From: Candidatus Eisenbergiella stercorigallinarum
GTDB taxonomy: Bacteria > Bacillota > Clostridia > Lachnospirales > Lachnospiraceae
DNA: 6,557 nucleotides
Direction of reading: 5' to 3'
Assembly: GCA_019120525.1 (NCBI GenBank)
Contig: DWUW01000045.1
Span: 1 to 6,557, forward strand
Shown: positions 1 to 5,542 of the stretch, piece by piece
Numbering within the stretch: the stretch's first letter is position 1
Layout: each line of letters starts with the position of its first letter
The notes under the pieces: generated by a model
The model's database searches: none
Told to the model about the DNA's origin: nothing
Seen by the model: the letters and a program-made list of their open reading frames with translations, nothing else
Made by a program: the position numbers and the translations under genes

Positions 1-29
1 TTGTATTATAACAGGACGGGCGGTATAAT
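1..29 (+). promoter_or_regulatory. Probable sigma-70-type promoter of the first AraC regulator
   Basis: TTGTAT at 1-6 and a perfect TATAAT at 24-29 are separated by exactly 17 bases. The -35 matches the consensus only in its TTG. Transcription would start near 36, leaving a leader of about 97 bases before the ATG at 133. This argues against reading the frame from position 1 or from the ATG at 28, which overlaps the -10 box. Confidence 0.55.
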
Positions 30-53
30 GATTGCCATAACAGAAAGAAAACC

Positions 54-78
54 GGCCATAAATTGGCCTGTTTCAGGC
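54..78 (+). repeat. Two overlapping small inverted repeats in the regulator leader
   Basis: GGCCA (54-58) can pair with TGGCC (64-68), and GCCTG (66-70) can pair with CAGGC (74-78). The middle arm is shared, so the two hairpins exclude each other in the mRNA. The arms are only five bases and the arrangement may be chance. Confidence 0.25.
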
Positions 79-132
79 GGATATGGCAGGAAATGCCTTA
101 TCGCCTACGGGAAAAAATGGGGAAACGATAAT

Positions 133-972
133 ATGGCGGGAGGAAAAGAGACAGAAAGTCCGTTTTATGAAAAAGCAGGGAGATATCTGTATGCGGGAAT
201 AACGGAAAATATGGTATTTCCGGTTCACCTGCATGAAGAGGCGGAGATCATCTATTGCCTGGAGGGAAGCCTTGAGGCTGCGGTCGCGGATCAGGCGAGA
301 GAGGTGGGGCAGGGAGAGTGCGCGCTGATTTTTCCGGGACAGATCCACGGATATCTCACGAAGGAATACAGCCGTGTCCTGATGCTGATTTTTTCACCGG
401 CGGCAGCGGGAGCATATGGGAGCACGCTGCAGAAGCGATGCCCGGCGGATCCTTTTCTGCAAAGGGAAAAGATCCCGCAGGACGCACGTACCGCTTTTGA
501 GAGATTGGGCGCGCCTGAGACCCGGGCGGACGGAAATCTGTGCGCGGCCTGGGTCGCGGTCCTTGTAGCGTCTATTCTCCCTCATCTTTCCCTGCGGGAA
601 AATGCGGGGCCGGAAAATATGGACCTTACCTGGCGGCTGATCCAGTATATCGGGGAACACTTTCAGGAACCGCTCACCCTGGACGGGCTGGCGCATGCGC
701 TGCATGTGAACAAATATTATCTGTCCCATACCTTTTCCCGGAAGCTGCAGATGAATTTCCGGGAGTATCTGAACCATATCCGTCTGGACTATGCCAGAAG
801 GCTGATCCAGACGACCGGCCGGCCTCTGACCGAGATCTGGGCTGAAGCAGGCTTTGAGAGCCAGAGAAGCTTCAACAGAGTGTTTCGGGATATGGAAGGG
901 ACGACGCCTCTGGGGTACCGCAAAATGGCGCAGAAGGAAGCAAAAGGAAATGGTAAGGCATCGGCCTGCTGA
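133..972 (+). CDS. AraC-family transcriptional regulator (cupin sensor + AraC HTH)
   Basis: A cytoplasmic DNA-binding regulator, 279 residues from the chosen start. The N-terminal half is a cupin-like effector domain: HLHEEAEI (about residues 32-39) and the later GQIHGY are the usual histidine-containing strands. The C-terminal AraC domain (about 168-264) has two helix-turn-helix units; the second carries the family signature GFESQRSFNRVFRDMEG followed by TTPLGYRK. The frame is open to the left edge, but the ATG at 133 is preferred because a promoter occupies 1-29 and the cupin fold begins soon after it; the ribosome site (GGGG at 119-122) is weak. It converges on the esterase gene with 43 bases between them. 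The ligand and target genes cannot be read from the sequence. AraC proteins of this form often control nearby sugar-use genes, so the esterase or genes left of the window are possible targets. Family assignment is secure; the exact start is less so. Confidence 0.9.
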   Translation: MAGGKETESPFYEKAGRYLYAGITENMVFPVHLHEEAEIIYCLEGSLEAAVADQAREVGQGECALIFPGQIHGYLTKEYSRVLMLIFSPAAAGAYGSTLQKRCPADPFLQREKIPQDARTAFERLGAPETRADGNLCAAWVAVLVASILPHLSLRENAGPENMDLTWRLIQYIGEHFQEPLTLDGLAHALHVNKYYLSHTFSRKLQMNFREYLNHIRLDYARRLIQTTGRPLTEIWAEAGFESQRSFNRVFRDMEGTTPLGYRKMAQKEAKGNGKASAC

Positions 973-1015
973 GGATCCATGACCGGTCTATGGGGATTTC
1001 CGGCCATTGGGGGAG

Positions 1016-1849
1016 TCAGGACAGGCGTCCCATCGCATATTTTCCGGCGTGATGACCGGCGTCTGCTCCAACCAGATTATAGGCATGCTGATAATAGTGA
1101 AACGCATCCTTCATAAGCCCCTGCGCCCGCATACCGGCAAAAAGCCGGGAGACCATGGAGGCCTTCGGGCAGGTCAGGGCGAGACGCTCCTGGGCGTTCC
1201 GGATAGGCGCGTAATCGGGAAAGGGCGCTTCCGGTCCGCGGCCTGTTTCCGGAAGGGCATTGTAACGGCCGATCCGGATCAGGAAGAGATGTTCGATGCC
1301 GGAGGAAAGCAGCGCGTCCAGCATGCGAAGAAAATCTTTTTCATAGATGTCCGGAGGGGTCCCCAGGTCGCCGTCCGTTTCTCCCTGGCACCAGAGGACG
1401 AAACGGCGTCGGATGGCGATGCCTTCGGAGCGAAAAAAGCCTTCCGCCGTCCGCAGGCGAAGGAAGGCATCCTCCAGAAAGGGAGAGCCGGGCTGCCATT
1501 CTCTTATGGCGGAGCCTCCTTTGGAGGCGGAAATACCGATGACCGGCGTGCGGGTTTCCTGAAAATAGGCGTTCATGAAAGAAACGGCCATGGAACCGGT
1601 CTTCATGCCCGGTTCAAAGATCCCTCCAGGGCGGTTTTCCCATATGCCGAAGGGTTCCGTTGCCGGATACAGCCGGTGCGGATCGCTGACCGCGCGGAAT
1701 TCCCATCCCGCGCCGGGAAGGCAGGCGGGAGCGCTCTGAGGAAAGCGGAGGCAGGTGACGCCGCGTCCGGCCATGTTGGACTGCCCCAGGAAGAGGAACA
1801 GGTCCGCGGGGCCATCCGGGCGGGTAAGATAATAAGGTGTCTGTGTCAT
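1016..1849 (-). CDS. SGNH hydrolase, sialate O-acetylesterase (SASA, CE6-like) family
   Basis: A 277-residue protein with the full set of family blocks. GQSNMAGRG at 22-30 holds the nucleophile Ser24, GGSAIREW at 111-118 is the oxyanion-glycine block, LWCQGETDG at 152-160 is the WxQGExD block, and DAFH at 248-251 supplies the catalytic Asp248/His251. The family removes acetyl groups from sugars such as sialic acid or xylan, using a serine esterase mechanism. There is no signal peptide or membrane segment, so it should act in the cytoplasm on imported oligosaccharides; the substrate is not determinable. The ATG at 1849 has an excellent AGGAGG ribosome site five bases upstream (1860-1855). It is transcribed alone, away from the lspA-like gene and towards the AraC regulator. 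No other glycan-degrading enzyme lies in the window. All catalytic residues are present, so it is probably active. Confidence 0.9.
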   Translation of the reverse strand: MTQTPYYLTRPDGPADLFLFLGQSNMAGRGVTCLRFPQSAPACLPGAGWEFRAVSDPHRLYPATEPFGIWENRPGGIFEPGMKTGSMAVSFMNAYFQETRTPVIGISASKGGSAIREWQPGSPFLEDAFLRLRTAEGFFRSEGIAIRRRFVLWCQGETDGDLGTPPDIYEKDFLRMLDALLSSGIEHLFLIRIGRYNALPETGRGPEAPFPDYAPIRNAQERLALTCPKASMVSRLFAGMRAQGLMKDAFHYYQHAYNLVGADAGHHAGKYAMGRLS

Positions 1850-1878
1850 AGGTTCCTCCTGTGGTTACCTTGAATCCC

Positions 1879-1903
1879 TTCTCATTTTAAGATAAAATGG
1901 GAA
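1879..1903. repeat. Inverted repeat in the divergent intergenic region
   Basis: CATTTTA (1883-1889) and TAAAATG (1893-1899) are perfect arms around a three-base centre. The pairing extends to 11 bases per side with one G-T pair. It covers the proposed -10 box of the esterase gene, so it could be an operator. No T-run follows in either direction, which makes a terminator unlikely. Confidence 0.35.
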
Positions 1904-1911
1904 AGTGAAAA
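1884..1911 (-). promoter_or_regulatory. Possible promoter of the esterase gene
   Basis: On the minus strand TTTTCA (1911-1906) and TAAAAT (1889-1884) stand 16 bases apart. Transcription would start near 1877, about 28 bases before the ATG. Both boxes are imperfect and the region is AT-rich, so this is a modest call. Confidence 0.35.
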
Positions 1912-1924
1912 TACTTACAGAGAG

Positions 1925-1930
1925 TATAAT
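1925..1930 (+). promoter_or_regulatory. -10 box (TATAAT) for the lspA-like gene
   Basis: A perfect TATAAT sits 61 bases upstream of the gene's ATG. No recognisable -35 box lies 16-18 bases before it (the bases there are AAAGTG), so the promoter may need an activator or be weak. Confidence 0.45.
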
Positions 1931-1991
1931 TTTTCCCGGAGGAAATGGCAAGTAATTTTGGAGAACCTGGCGTTTTGGAAAGGAGGCAGAA

Positions 1992-2474
1992 ATGAAAAAC
2001 ATGAAATATCTCGGCCTGACCGCGGCCATATTTACCGGAGATCTTTTCCTGAAAAACCGCATGGAAAAAGAACTGGAACCGGGGAAAACGAAGGAAATCC
2101 TGAAAGGGCGCGTCTTGCTTCGCAAATACCACAATGAAGGAGCCTGCCTGAATTTGGGGGAGAAAAAGACGAAAGCGGTGGCCGCCGTTTCCCTCCTTCT
2201 TACGGGGGCGCTGTCGCTGGTGTTCCTGTTCACGCTGACAAAACGGGGCTGCAGCGCGCTGAAGACAGGGCTTTCCCTTCTGCTTGGCGGCGCATGGAGC
2301 AACACCTATGACCGCCTGAAAAGAAAATATGTGGTGGATTATTTCAGCATTAACGTGAAATGGAAGCCCCTGCGCCAGATCATTTTTAACCTTTCCGATT
2401 TCTGCATCCTGATTGGCGCGCTGATCGTGGCATTTACAGGAGACAGCCTCGCGGATAATTCAGATTTTACATGA
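1992..2474 (+). CDS. Signal peptidase II (LspA)-like membrane aspartyl protease
   Basis: A 160-residue protein, normal length for prolipoprotein signal peptidase, which cleaves signal peptides from lipid-modified prolipoproteins in the membrane. The family blocks are visible in order: YHNEGACLN (46-54) for the usual NxGAAF region, GGAWSNTYDR (99-108) for GGAxGNxxDR, VVDYF (114-118) and FNLSD (132-136). Asp116 and Asp136 correspond to the catalytic pair and are 20 residues apart, close to the spacing in known LspA. Hydrophobic segments lie near 5-20, 62-83, 90-104 and 136-150, giving the expected four-pass topology. The start has a strong AGGAGG (1981-1986) five bases upstream. Odd points are SN in place of the usual GN, and CLN in place of AF(G/S). 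It could be a divergent second copy rather than the housekeeping enzyme, so I give no gene symbol. It has its own promoter and no lipoprotein gene beside it. Confidence 0.8.
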   Translation: MKNMKYLGLTAAIFTGDLFLKNRMEKELEPGKTKEILKGRVLLRKYHNEGACLNLGEKKTKAVAAVSLLLTGALSLVFLFTLTKRGCSALKTGLSLLLGGAWSNTYDRLKRKYVVDYFSINVKWKPLRQIIFNLSDFCILIGALIVAFTGDSLADNSDFT

Positions 2475-2605
2475 AAATTACACCGGACTGCTATCTGTTT
2501 TCGGAAAAACGGGTACAATAGAAATAAAATGGTATCCGAAATGGGCCGGGCTGCGGACCGCCTTTGTACGCGGTGGGAGCCCCTGGAACGGAAACGGGAG
2601 TTTTT

Positions 2606-2845
2606 ATGAAGCAGAGCAGTACAAAAACCGGAAATCAGACATCGGAAACGGCAGGGCCTGACACAGCATTTTACGGGACCGCGGCGGTCTGCCTCGCGGT
2701 CTATCTCATCCTGGCTCTTGCCGGAGCCTGCGCCATCGCCGCGGAACGGATGGGCTGGGAGACCCCGCCGGGGGAATATTATGAGATGGAGACGGATATG
2801 ACCGAGTTGGAAGGAACGCTGGAGGAGATCGGCCGGATCAGATGA
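2606..2845 (+). CDS. Small single-pass membrane protein, function unknown
   Basis: A 79-residue protein not recognised as any family. Residues 1-20 are polar and rich in Ser/Thr, a hydrophobic helix spans about 22-45 (AAVCLAVYLILALAGACAI inside it), and the tail is acidic (METDMTELEGTLEEIGRI), so it looks like a membrane anchor with a charged tail. The frame stays open upstream to 2564, but the ATG at 2606 has a GGGAG ribosome site (2596-2600) five bases before it and gives a sensible protein. A TACAAT at 2514-2519 could be its -10 box, with no clear -35. It follows the lspA-like gene by 131 bases in the same direction and is followed by a strong palindrome. There is no lipobox cysteine, so it is not an obvious substrate of that peptidase. 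Confidence 0.55.
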   Translation: MKQSSTKTGNQTSETAGPDTAFYGTAAVCLAVYLILALAGACAIAAERMGWETPPGEYYEMETDMTELEGTLEEIGRIR

Positions 2846-2902
2846 AAGACGGCCTGCGGCGGCTTTCCGGCGGCCGGCGAATTTACGGAAGAAGAGGATA
2901 GA

Positions 2903-2934
2903 AATCAGGGGCTGTCAGCTGACAGCCCCTGATT
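2903..2934. terminator. Perfect 32-bp palindrome, probable bidirectional terminator
   Basis: AATCAGGGGCTGTCAG is followed directly by its exact reverse complement, giving 16-base arms with no spacer; as RNA the tip would open into a small loop. It lies 57 bases after the small membrane protein gene and 65 bases beyond the carbamate kinase stop, between convergent genes. The plus side has no T-run after it. The minus side continues as a pyrimidine-rich stretch (TCTATCCTCTTCTTCC), so it fits better as the end of the carbamate kinase transcript. Confidence 0.6.
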
Positions 2935-2999
2935 CATGTCGCGCCGGACAGGATTCGGTACGCGGAAAATATCCCATCGGGAAGAAGCTGGGAAGAATG

Positions 3000-3983
3000 T
3001 CACGCCGTGATCACCGTTCCCGCTTTCCCTTTGATTGCGTCCGCCACAAAATCCAGGGAGGTGATCAGCACGCTTCCTTCCGGCACGGCCTCCAGATAGC
3101 TGACGGCGGCTTCGATCTTGGGCAGCATGGTACCCGCCTCAAACTGGCCGTCCTGCATGTAGGCCTTCGCTTCCGCGGCGGTCATGGAATGGATCGGGGA
3201 TTCGCTTTCCTTCTGATAATCCTTATAGACCTGCTTCACGCTGGTCAGGATGATGAGCTGATCCGCTTTCAGGTCGCAGGCCAGCTTTCCGGCGATGCTG
3301 TCTTTTTCAATAACGGCGGAAGCGCCTTTCAGGGCATGCTCCTGGGGGATGACCGGGATGCCGCCGCCCCCGCAGGCGATGACCACCTGATCCGCGTCCG
3401 CAAGGGTACGGATGGCGTCGATCTCCAGGATATCGATGGGCTTCGGCGCGGCAACGATCCTGCGGAACCCTTTTCCCGGCTCCTCAATGACATAATTTCC
3501 CTTTTTCTGCTCGGTCTCCGCGTCCTCTCTGGACATATACCGGCCGATGATCTTGGTGGGCTCATAAAACGCCTCGTCGTAAGGGTCCACGGTCACCTGG
3601 GTCAGGATCGTGCTGACCGGTTTGGTGATCCCGCGGCTTAACAGCTCGGCCCGCAGGGAATTCTGGATATCGTATCCCACATAGCCCTGGCTCATGGCGC
3701 TGCAGACGCACATGGGAGCGGGCGTATAATCAATATAAACTCTGCGCAGCTCTGTCATGGCTTTGTGGATCATGCTCACCTGCGGCCCGTTGCTGTGGGT
3801 GATGGTGAGCTGGTAGCCTGCTTCCACCAGATCGGCCAGAGCCCTGGCAGTCCTCTTTACCGCATCCTTCTGTTCAGTAGTGGTATATCCCAGCGCCTGA
3901 TGCCCCAGGGAAACGACGGCCCGCCTTTTCCCCATGGCTTCTGTACGGCGGTTCTGGCCTTCTGTGTTCTGATTCGTATTCAT
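3000..3983 (-). CDS. arcC: Carbamate kinase family protein
   Basis: A 327-residue amino-acid-kinase-fold enzyme. The family catalyses carbamoyl phosphate + ADP to ATP + carbamate, the energy-yielding last step of arginine, agmatine or purine-derived carbamoyl breakdown. Visible blocks are ITHSNGPQVS (61-70), CSAMSQGYVGYD (94-105), PTKIIGRYM (142-150), RRIVAAPKP (174-182), the nucleotide-site CGGGGIPV (204-211), VIEKDSIAGKLA (224-235) and GTMLPKIEAA (284-293) with its conserved lysine. The N-terminal loop reads LGHQALG (26-32) where most family members have LGGNAL, a change in a phosphate-contacting loop. The ATG at 3983 is chosen over the inner ATG (residue 17) because GAGGG lies seven bases before it. 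It has its own promoter and a palindrome at the start site. No deiminase or carbamoyltransferase gene is present in the window, so the source of carbamoyl phosphate is unknown. Confidence 0.9.
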   Translation of the reverse strand: MNTNQNTEGQNRRTEAMGKRRAVVSLGHQALGYTTTEQKDAVKRTARALADLVEAGYQLTITHSNGPQVSMIHKAMTELRRVYIDYTPAPMCVCSAMSQGYVGYDIQNSLRAELLSRGITKPVSTILTQVTVDPYDEAFYEPTKIIGRYMSREDAETEQKKGNYVIEEPGKGFRRIVAAPKPIDILEIDAIRTLADADQVVIACGGGGIPVIPQEHALKGASAVIEKDSIAGKLACDLKADQLIILTSVKQVYKDYQKESESPIHSMTAAEAKAYMQDGQFEAGTMLPKIEAAVSYLEAVPEGSVLITSLDFVADAIKGKAGTVITA

Positions 3984-4049
3984 ATGCGTTCCCTCGCTTT
4001 ATATTATGATTCCGTTTGTGGTCCGGTACCTGCTCCGTTTTTTCTACAG

Positions 4050-4068
4050 GATTGCGCTTCGCGCAATC
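4050..4068. promoter_or_regulatory. Palindrome overlapping the carbamate kinase start site, possible operator
   Basis: GATTGCGC and GCGCAATC form perfect 8-base arms around TTC. The palindrome begins at the base next to the -10 box and covers the expected start of transcription, which is where a repressor site would sit. It could alternatively act as a 5' mRNA hairpin. No T-run follows on either strand. Confidence 0.4.
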
Positions 4069-4097
4069 ATTATACCAAAAACCGGCGGGTTTGTATA
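4069..4097 (-). promoter_or_regulatory. Promoter of the carbamate kinase gene
   Basis: On the minus strand TATACA (4097-4092) and a perfect TATAAT (4074-4069) are separated by exactly 17 bases. The -35 matches TTGACA at four positions. Transcription would begin near 4062, about 79 bases ahead of the ATG. Confidence 0.65.
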
Positions 4098-4115
4098 CCG
4101 GAAGCTGACGGCCGA

Positions 4116-4134
4116 AAAGCCGGTGAAAGCCGGT
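4116..4134. repeat. Tandem 9-base repeat upstream of the carbamate kinase promoter
   Basis: AAAGCCGGT occurs at 4116-4124 and again at 4126-4134, a 10-base period. On the minus strand this lies about 54-72 bases before the expected start of transcription, a usual place for an activator site. It is also just downstream of the second AraC gene and may be chance in GC-rich DNA. Confidence 0.25.
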
Positions 4135-4179
4135 CGGCAGGGCGCCGGCGCAGCCCGGCCCATGTCCTCCCTGGACAGG

Positions 4180-5115
4180 CTACGGCGCTTTTCTGGCCGT
4201 GTTTTTTGTCCCGGCAGGGAGGGGAGCTTCCGCTTCCTGCCTGTTTCCAAGCAGCATGCCACGGTTCAGGGAACGGTAGGAGGAAGGCGTGCAGCCGTTC
4301 TTTTCCCGGAAGATCCGGTTGAAGGTGGAGATGCTGTGGAAACCGGACTGCATGGCCGCCTCGGTGACGGACAGATCAGGGGAAAGGAGCAGGCGCTCCG
4401 CATGGGAAAGCCTGCGGCTGATCACATATTCATGGCAGGACAGGCCGGTGAACTGTTTGAACAGCCTGGAAAAATGATAACGGCTGAAGCCCGCCATCCG
4501 GGCAAGCTGACCGATCTCAAGCGGCTCTGTGCAGTGGCTGTTGATATGGTCGCAGACGGCGATGAATTTTTCAATGTATTCCTGCTGCCTGCTGGGAGAA
4601 AGCCGGGAAAGCCTTCCTGCATCCGTTACCACGCTTCGCCCCAGCAGGACGAAAAAGCGCAGGAGAAGCGACCGGACGGCGGGTTCCCGGAAGGGATCGT
4701 CTCCGGTGTATTCCGCTGTGATCTCATGCAGGATCCGGGAAAGCCCGGCAGCCATATCTGGAGCTTCCCCGGACCGGACCAGAAGACAGGGCCGCATGGC
4801 GTGGAGCAGGAAGTCCATGCCGGACAGGCCGGAAAAGAGAGAGTAATCAAACTGCAGGATCAGCCGTTTCCCCTCTGCGGGCGCATATAACGCGTGCAGC
4901 TCTCCGGGCGGGAGGAGCAGGATATCTCCCGGATAAAAGGTAACGGTGTTCCCGTTGGTTTTCACCCGATATTCATTTTCCACAGGATGGATGATCTCCA
5001 GGGCGGTATGCCAGTGGAGCGGGAAATCCTCCGCGTCCGTGTTGATATAGGCCCGTACGCCGGACATACTGCGGTAGGAAACCGTTTCGTGCGTGCCGTT
5101 CAGGATCTCGATCAA
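4180..5115 (-). CDS. AraC-family transcriptional regulator (cupin sensor + AraC HTH), TTG start
   Basis: A 311-residue regulator from the chosen start. The N-terminal cupin domain shows HWHTALEIIHP (34-44), then YPGDILLLPPGELHALYAP (61-79), where the second histidine closes the sensor barrel. The C-terminal AraC domain (about 184-293) ends with the signature GFHSISTFNRIFREKNG followed by CTPSSYR. The frame is open back to an ATG at 5220 and contains another ATG at 5178, but neither has a good ribosome site. A perfect AGGAGG (5129-5124) stands eight bases before the TTG at 5115, and a likely -10 box lies at 5214-5209, inside the longer frame, so I place the start at this TTG. The protein then begins (M)IEILNGTHETV, as I recall for similar regulators. 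Tandem repeats upstream suggest autoregulation. The neighbouring dehydrogenase fragment may be a decayed former target; carbamate kinase downstream has its own promoter. Confidence 0.9.
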   Translation of the reverse strand: MIEILNGTHETVSYRSMSGVRAYINTDAEDFPLHWHTALEIIHPVENEYRVKTNGNTVTFYPGDILLLPPGELHALYAPAEGKRLILQFDYSLFSGLSGMDFLLHAMRPCLLVRSGEAPDMAAGLSRILHEITAEYTGDDPFREPAVRSLLLRFFVLLGRSVVTDAGRLSRLSPSRQQEYIEKFIAVCDHINSHCTEPLEIGQLARMAGFSRYHFSRLFKQFTGLSCHEYVISRRLSHAERLLLSPDLSVTEAAMQSGFHSISTFNRIFREKNGCTPSSYRSLNRGMLLGNRQEAEAPLPAGTKNTARKAP

Positions 5116-5129
5116 AAGGGTCACCTCCT
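5113..5129 (-). promoter_or_regulatory. Ribosome binding site deciding a TTG start
   Basis: AGGAGG (5129-5124), eight bases, then TTG (5115-5113) in the frame of the AraC regulator. The two upstream ATG codons in this frame have no comparable site. Confidence 0.6.
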
Positions 5130-5208
5130 GGACAGGGATGGGAAGGTAAGGGAAAACTTCAGGCGGCCGGCGCGCCATGATATCGTTCCGGCTGTGGCCG
5201 CTGCTTCT

Positions 5209-5237
5209 ATTGTACTGCATTTATGGAAGCGGGAAAA
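5209..5237 (-). promoter_or_regulatory. Possible promoter of the second AraC regulator
   Basis: TACAAT (5214-5209) on the minus strand is a good -10 box. At a 17-base spacing the -35 position reads TTTTCC (5237-5232), a poor match, as expected for an activator-dependent promoter. The start of transcription would be near 5202, giving a leader of about 87 bases before the TTG. Confidence 0.45.
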
Positions 5238-5266
5238 GTGAAATATAACCAAAAAAAGTGAAATAT
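5234..5266. promoter_or_regulatory. Tandem 13-bp direct repeats, candidate AraC-type operator
   Basis: AAAAGTGAAATAT occurs exactly at 5234-5246 and 5254-5266, a 20-base period or about two helical turns. Relative to the regulator's expected start near 5202 the copies cover about -32 to -44 and -52 to -64, the near one touching the -35 position. AraC-family activators typically bind two same-direction half-sites with about this spacing beside the -35 box. The binding protein is inferred to be the adjacent regulator. Confidence 0.5.
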
Positions 5267-5542
5267 GGCCTATGGAATTGTGATCACCCGTACGGCGGAT
5301 AAGGATAAATCCGCCATCTGGCACAGAAATATTTTCCCGAAGGCCGCGATCGTGGATCCGGAGCTGACGGCGACGATGCCGGTGTCCGTGACGGCCCAGA
5401 CCGGCTTTGACGCCTTCTGCCACAATTTTGAGGCCTATCTTTCCGTCAAAAGTTTGCCGCTGTGGGAAGGATCTTCAATCCCAGAGTCGCGTCGGTTGAA
5501 GAGATGTATGAACTGCTTGTGAGTTGCTATGAGAGGGGATGA
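5265..5542 (+). pseudogene. Remnant of an iron-containing alcohol dehydrogenase
   Basis: Two pieces of a group III (iron-containing) alcohol dehydrogenase remain. The first, 5265 to about 5446, reads AYGIVITR, then NIFPKAAIVDPELTATMP and VTAQTGFDAFCHNFEAYLS; this is the junction of the NAD and iron domains, with the DPELT and TGFDAFxH blocks. The second piece is in another frame (about 5447-5542), contains FNPRVASVEEMYELLVSCY and ends at TGA; NPR...VEExYELL.xxY is the usual C-terminal end of the family. Roughly the first 150 residues and most of the iron domain between the pieces are missing, so this is an out-of-frame internal deletion plus loss of the 5' end. There is a stop directly before the ATG at 5265 and no ribosome site. 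It cannot make a working enzyme. Family recognition is from motifs; lengths missing are estimates from the usual size of about 390 residues. Confidence 0.75.

Noticed and set aside
1..132. N-terminal extension of the first AraC regulator up to the window edge
   Set aside because: The stretch holds a TTG-17-TATAAT promoter, and its translation does not resemble the cupin N-terminus; the frame is merely open.
1007..1873. Long plus-strand open frame (288 codons) opposite the esterase gene
   Set aside because: It mirrors the esterase, which has complete catalytic motifs and an excellent ribosome site; the plus-strand product has no recognisable motif and an Arg/Gly-rich composition typical of antisense frames in GC-rich DNA.
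2850..2880. GC-rich stretch after the small membrane protein gene as a terminator hairpin
   Set aside because: Several CGGC/GCCG runs can pair in many ways but no single strong stem with a T-run appears; the palindrome at 2903-2934 is the better candidate.
2997..3641. Plus-strand open frame opposite carbamate kinase
   Set aside because: Antisense of a gene with all family blocks; the product is an Asp/Gly/His-rich shadow without a ribosome site.
4050..4068. Palindrome as a terminator of the second AraC gene
   Set aside because: It lies downstream of the carbamate kinase -10 box and has no T-run, so an operator or 5' hairpin fits better.
4006..4890. Long plus-strand open frame opposite the second AraC regulator
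   Set aside because: The minus strand carries the unmistakable AraC signature; this frame has no motif and crosses the carbamate kinase promoter region.
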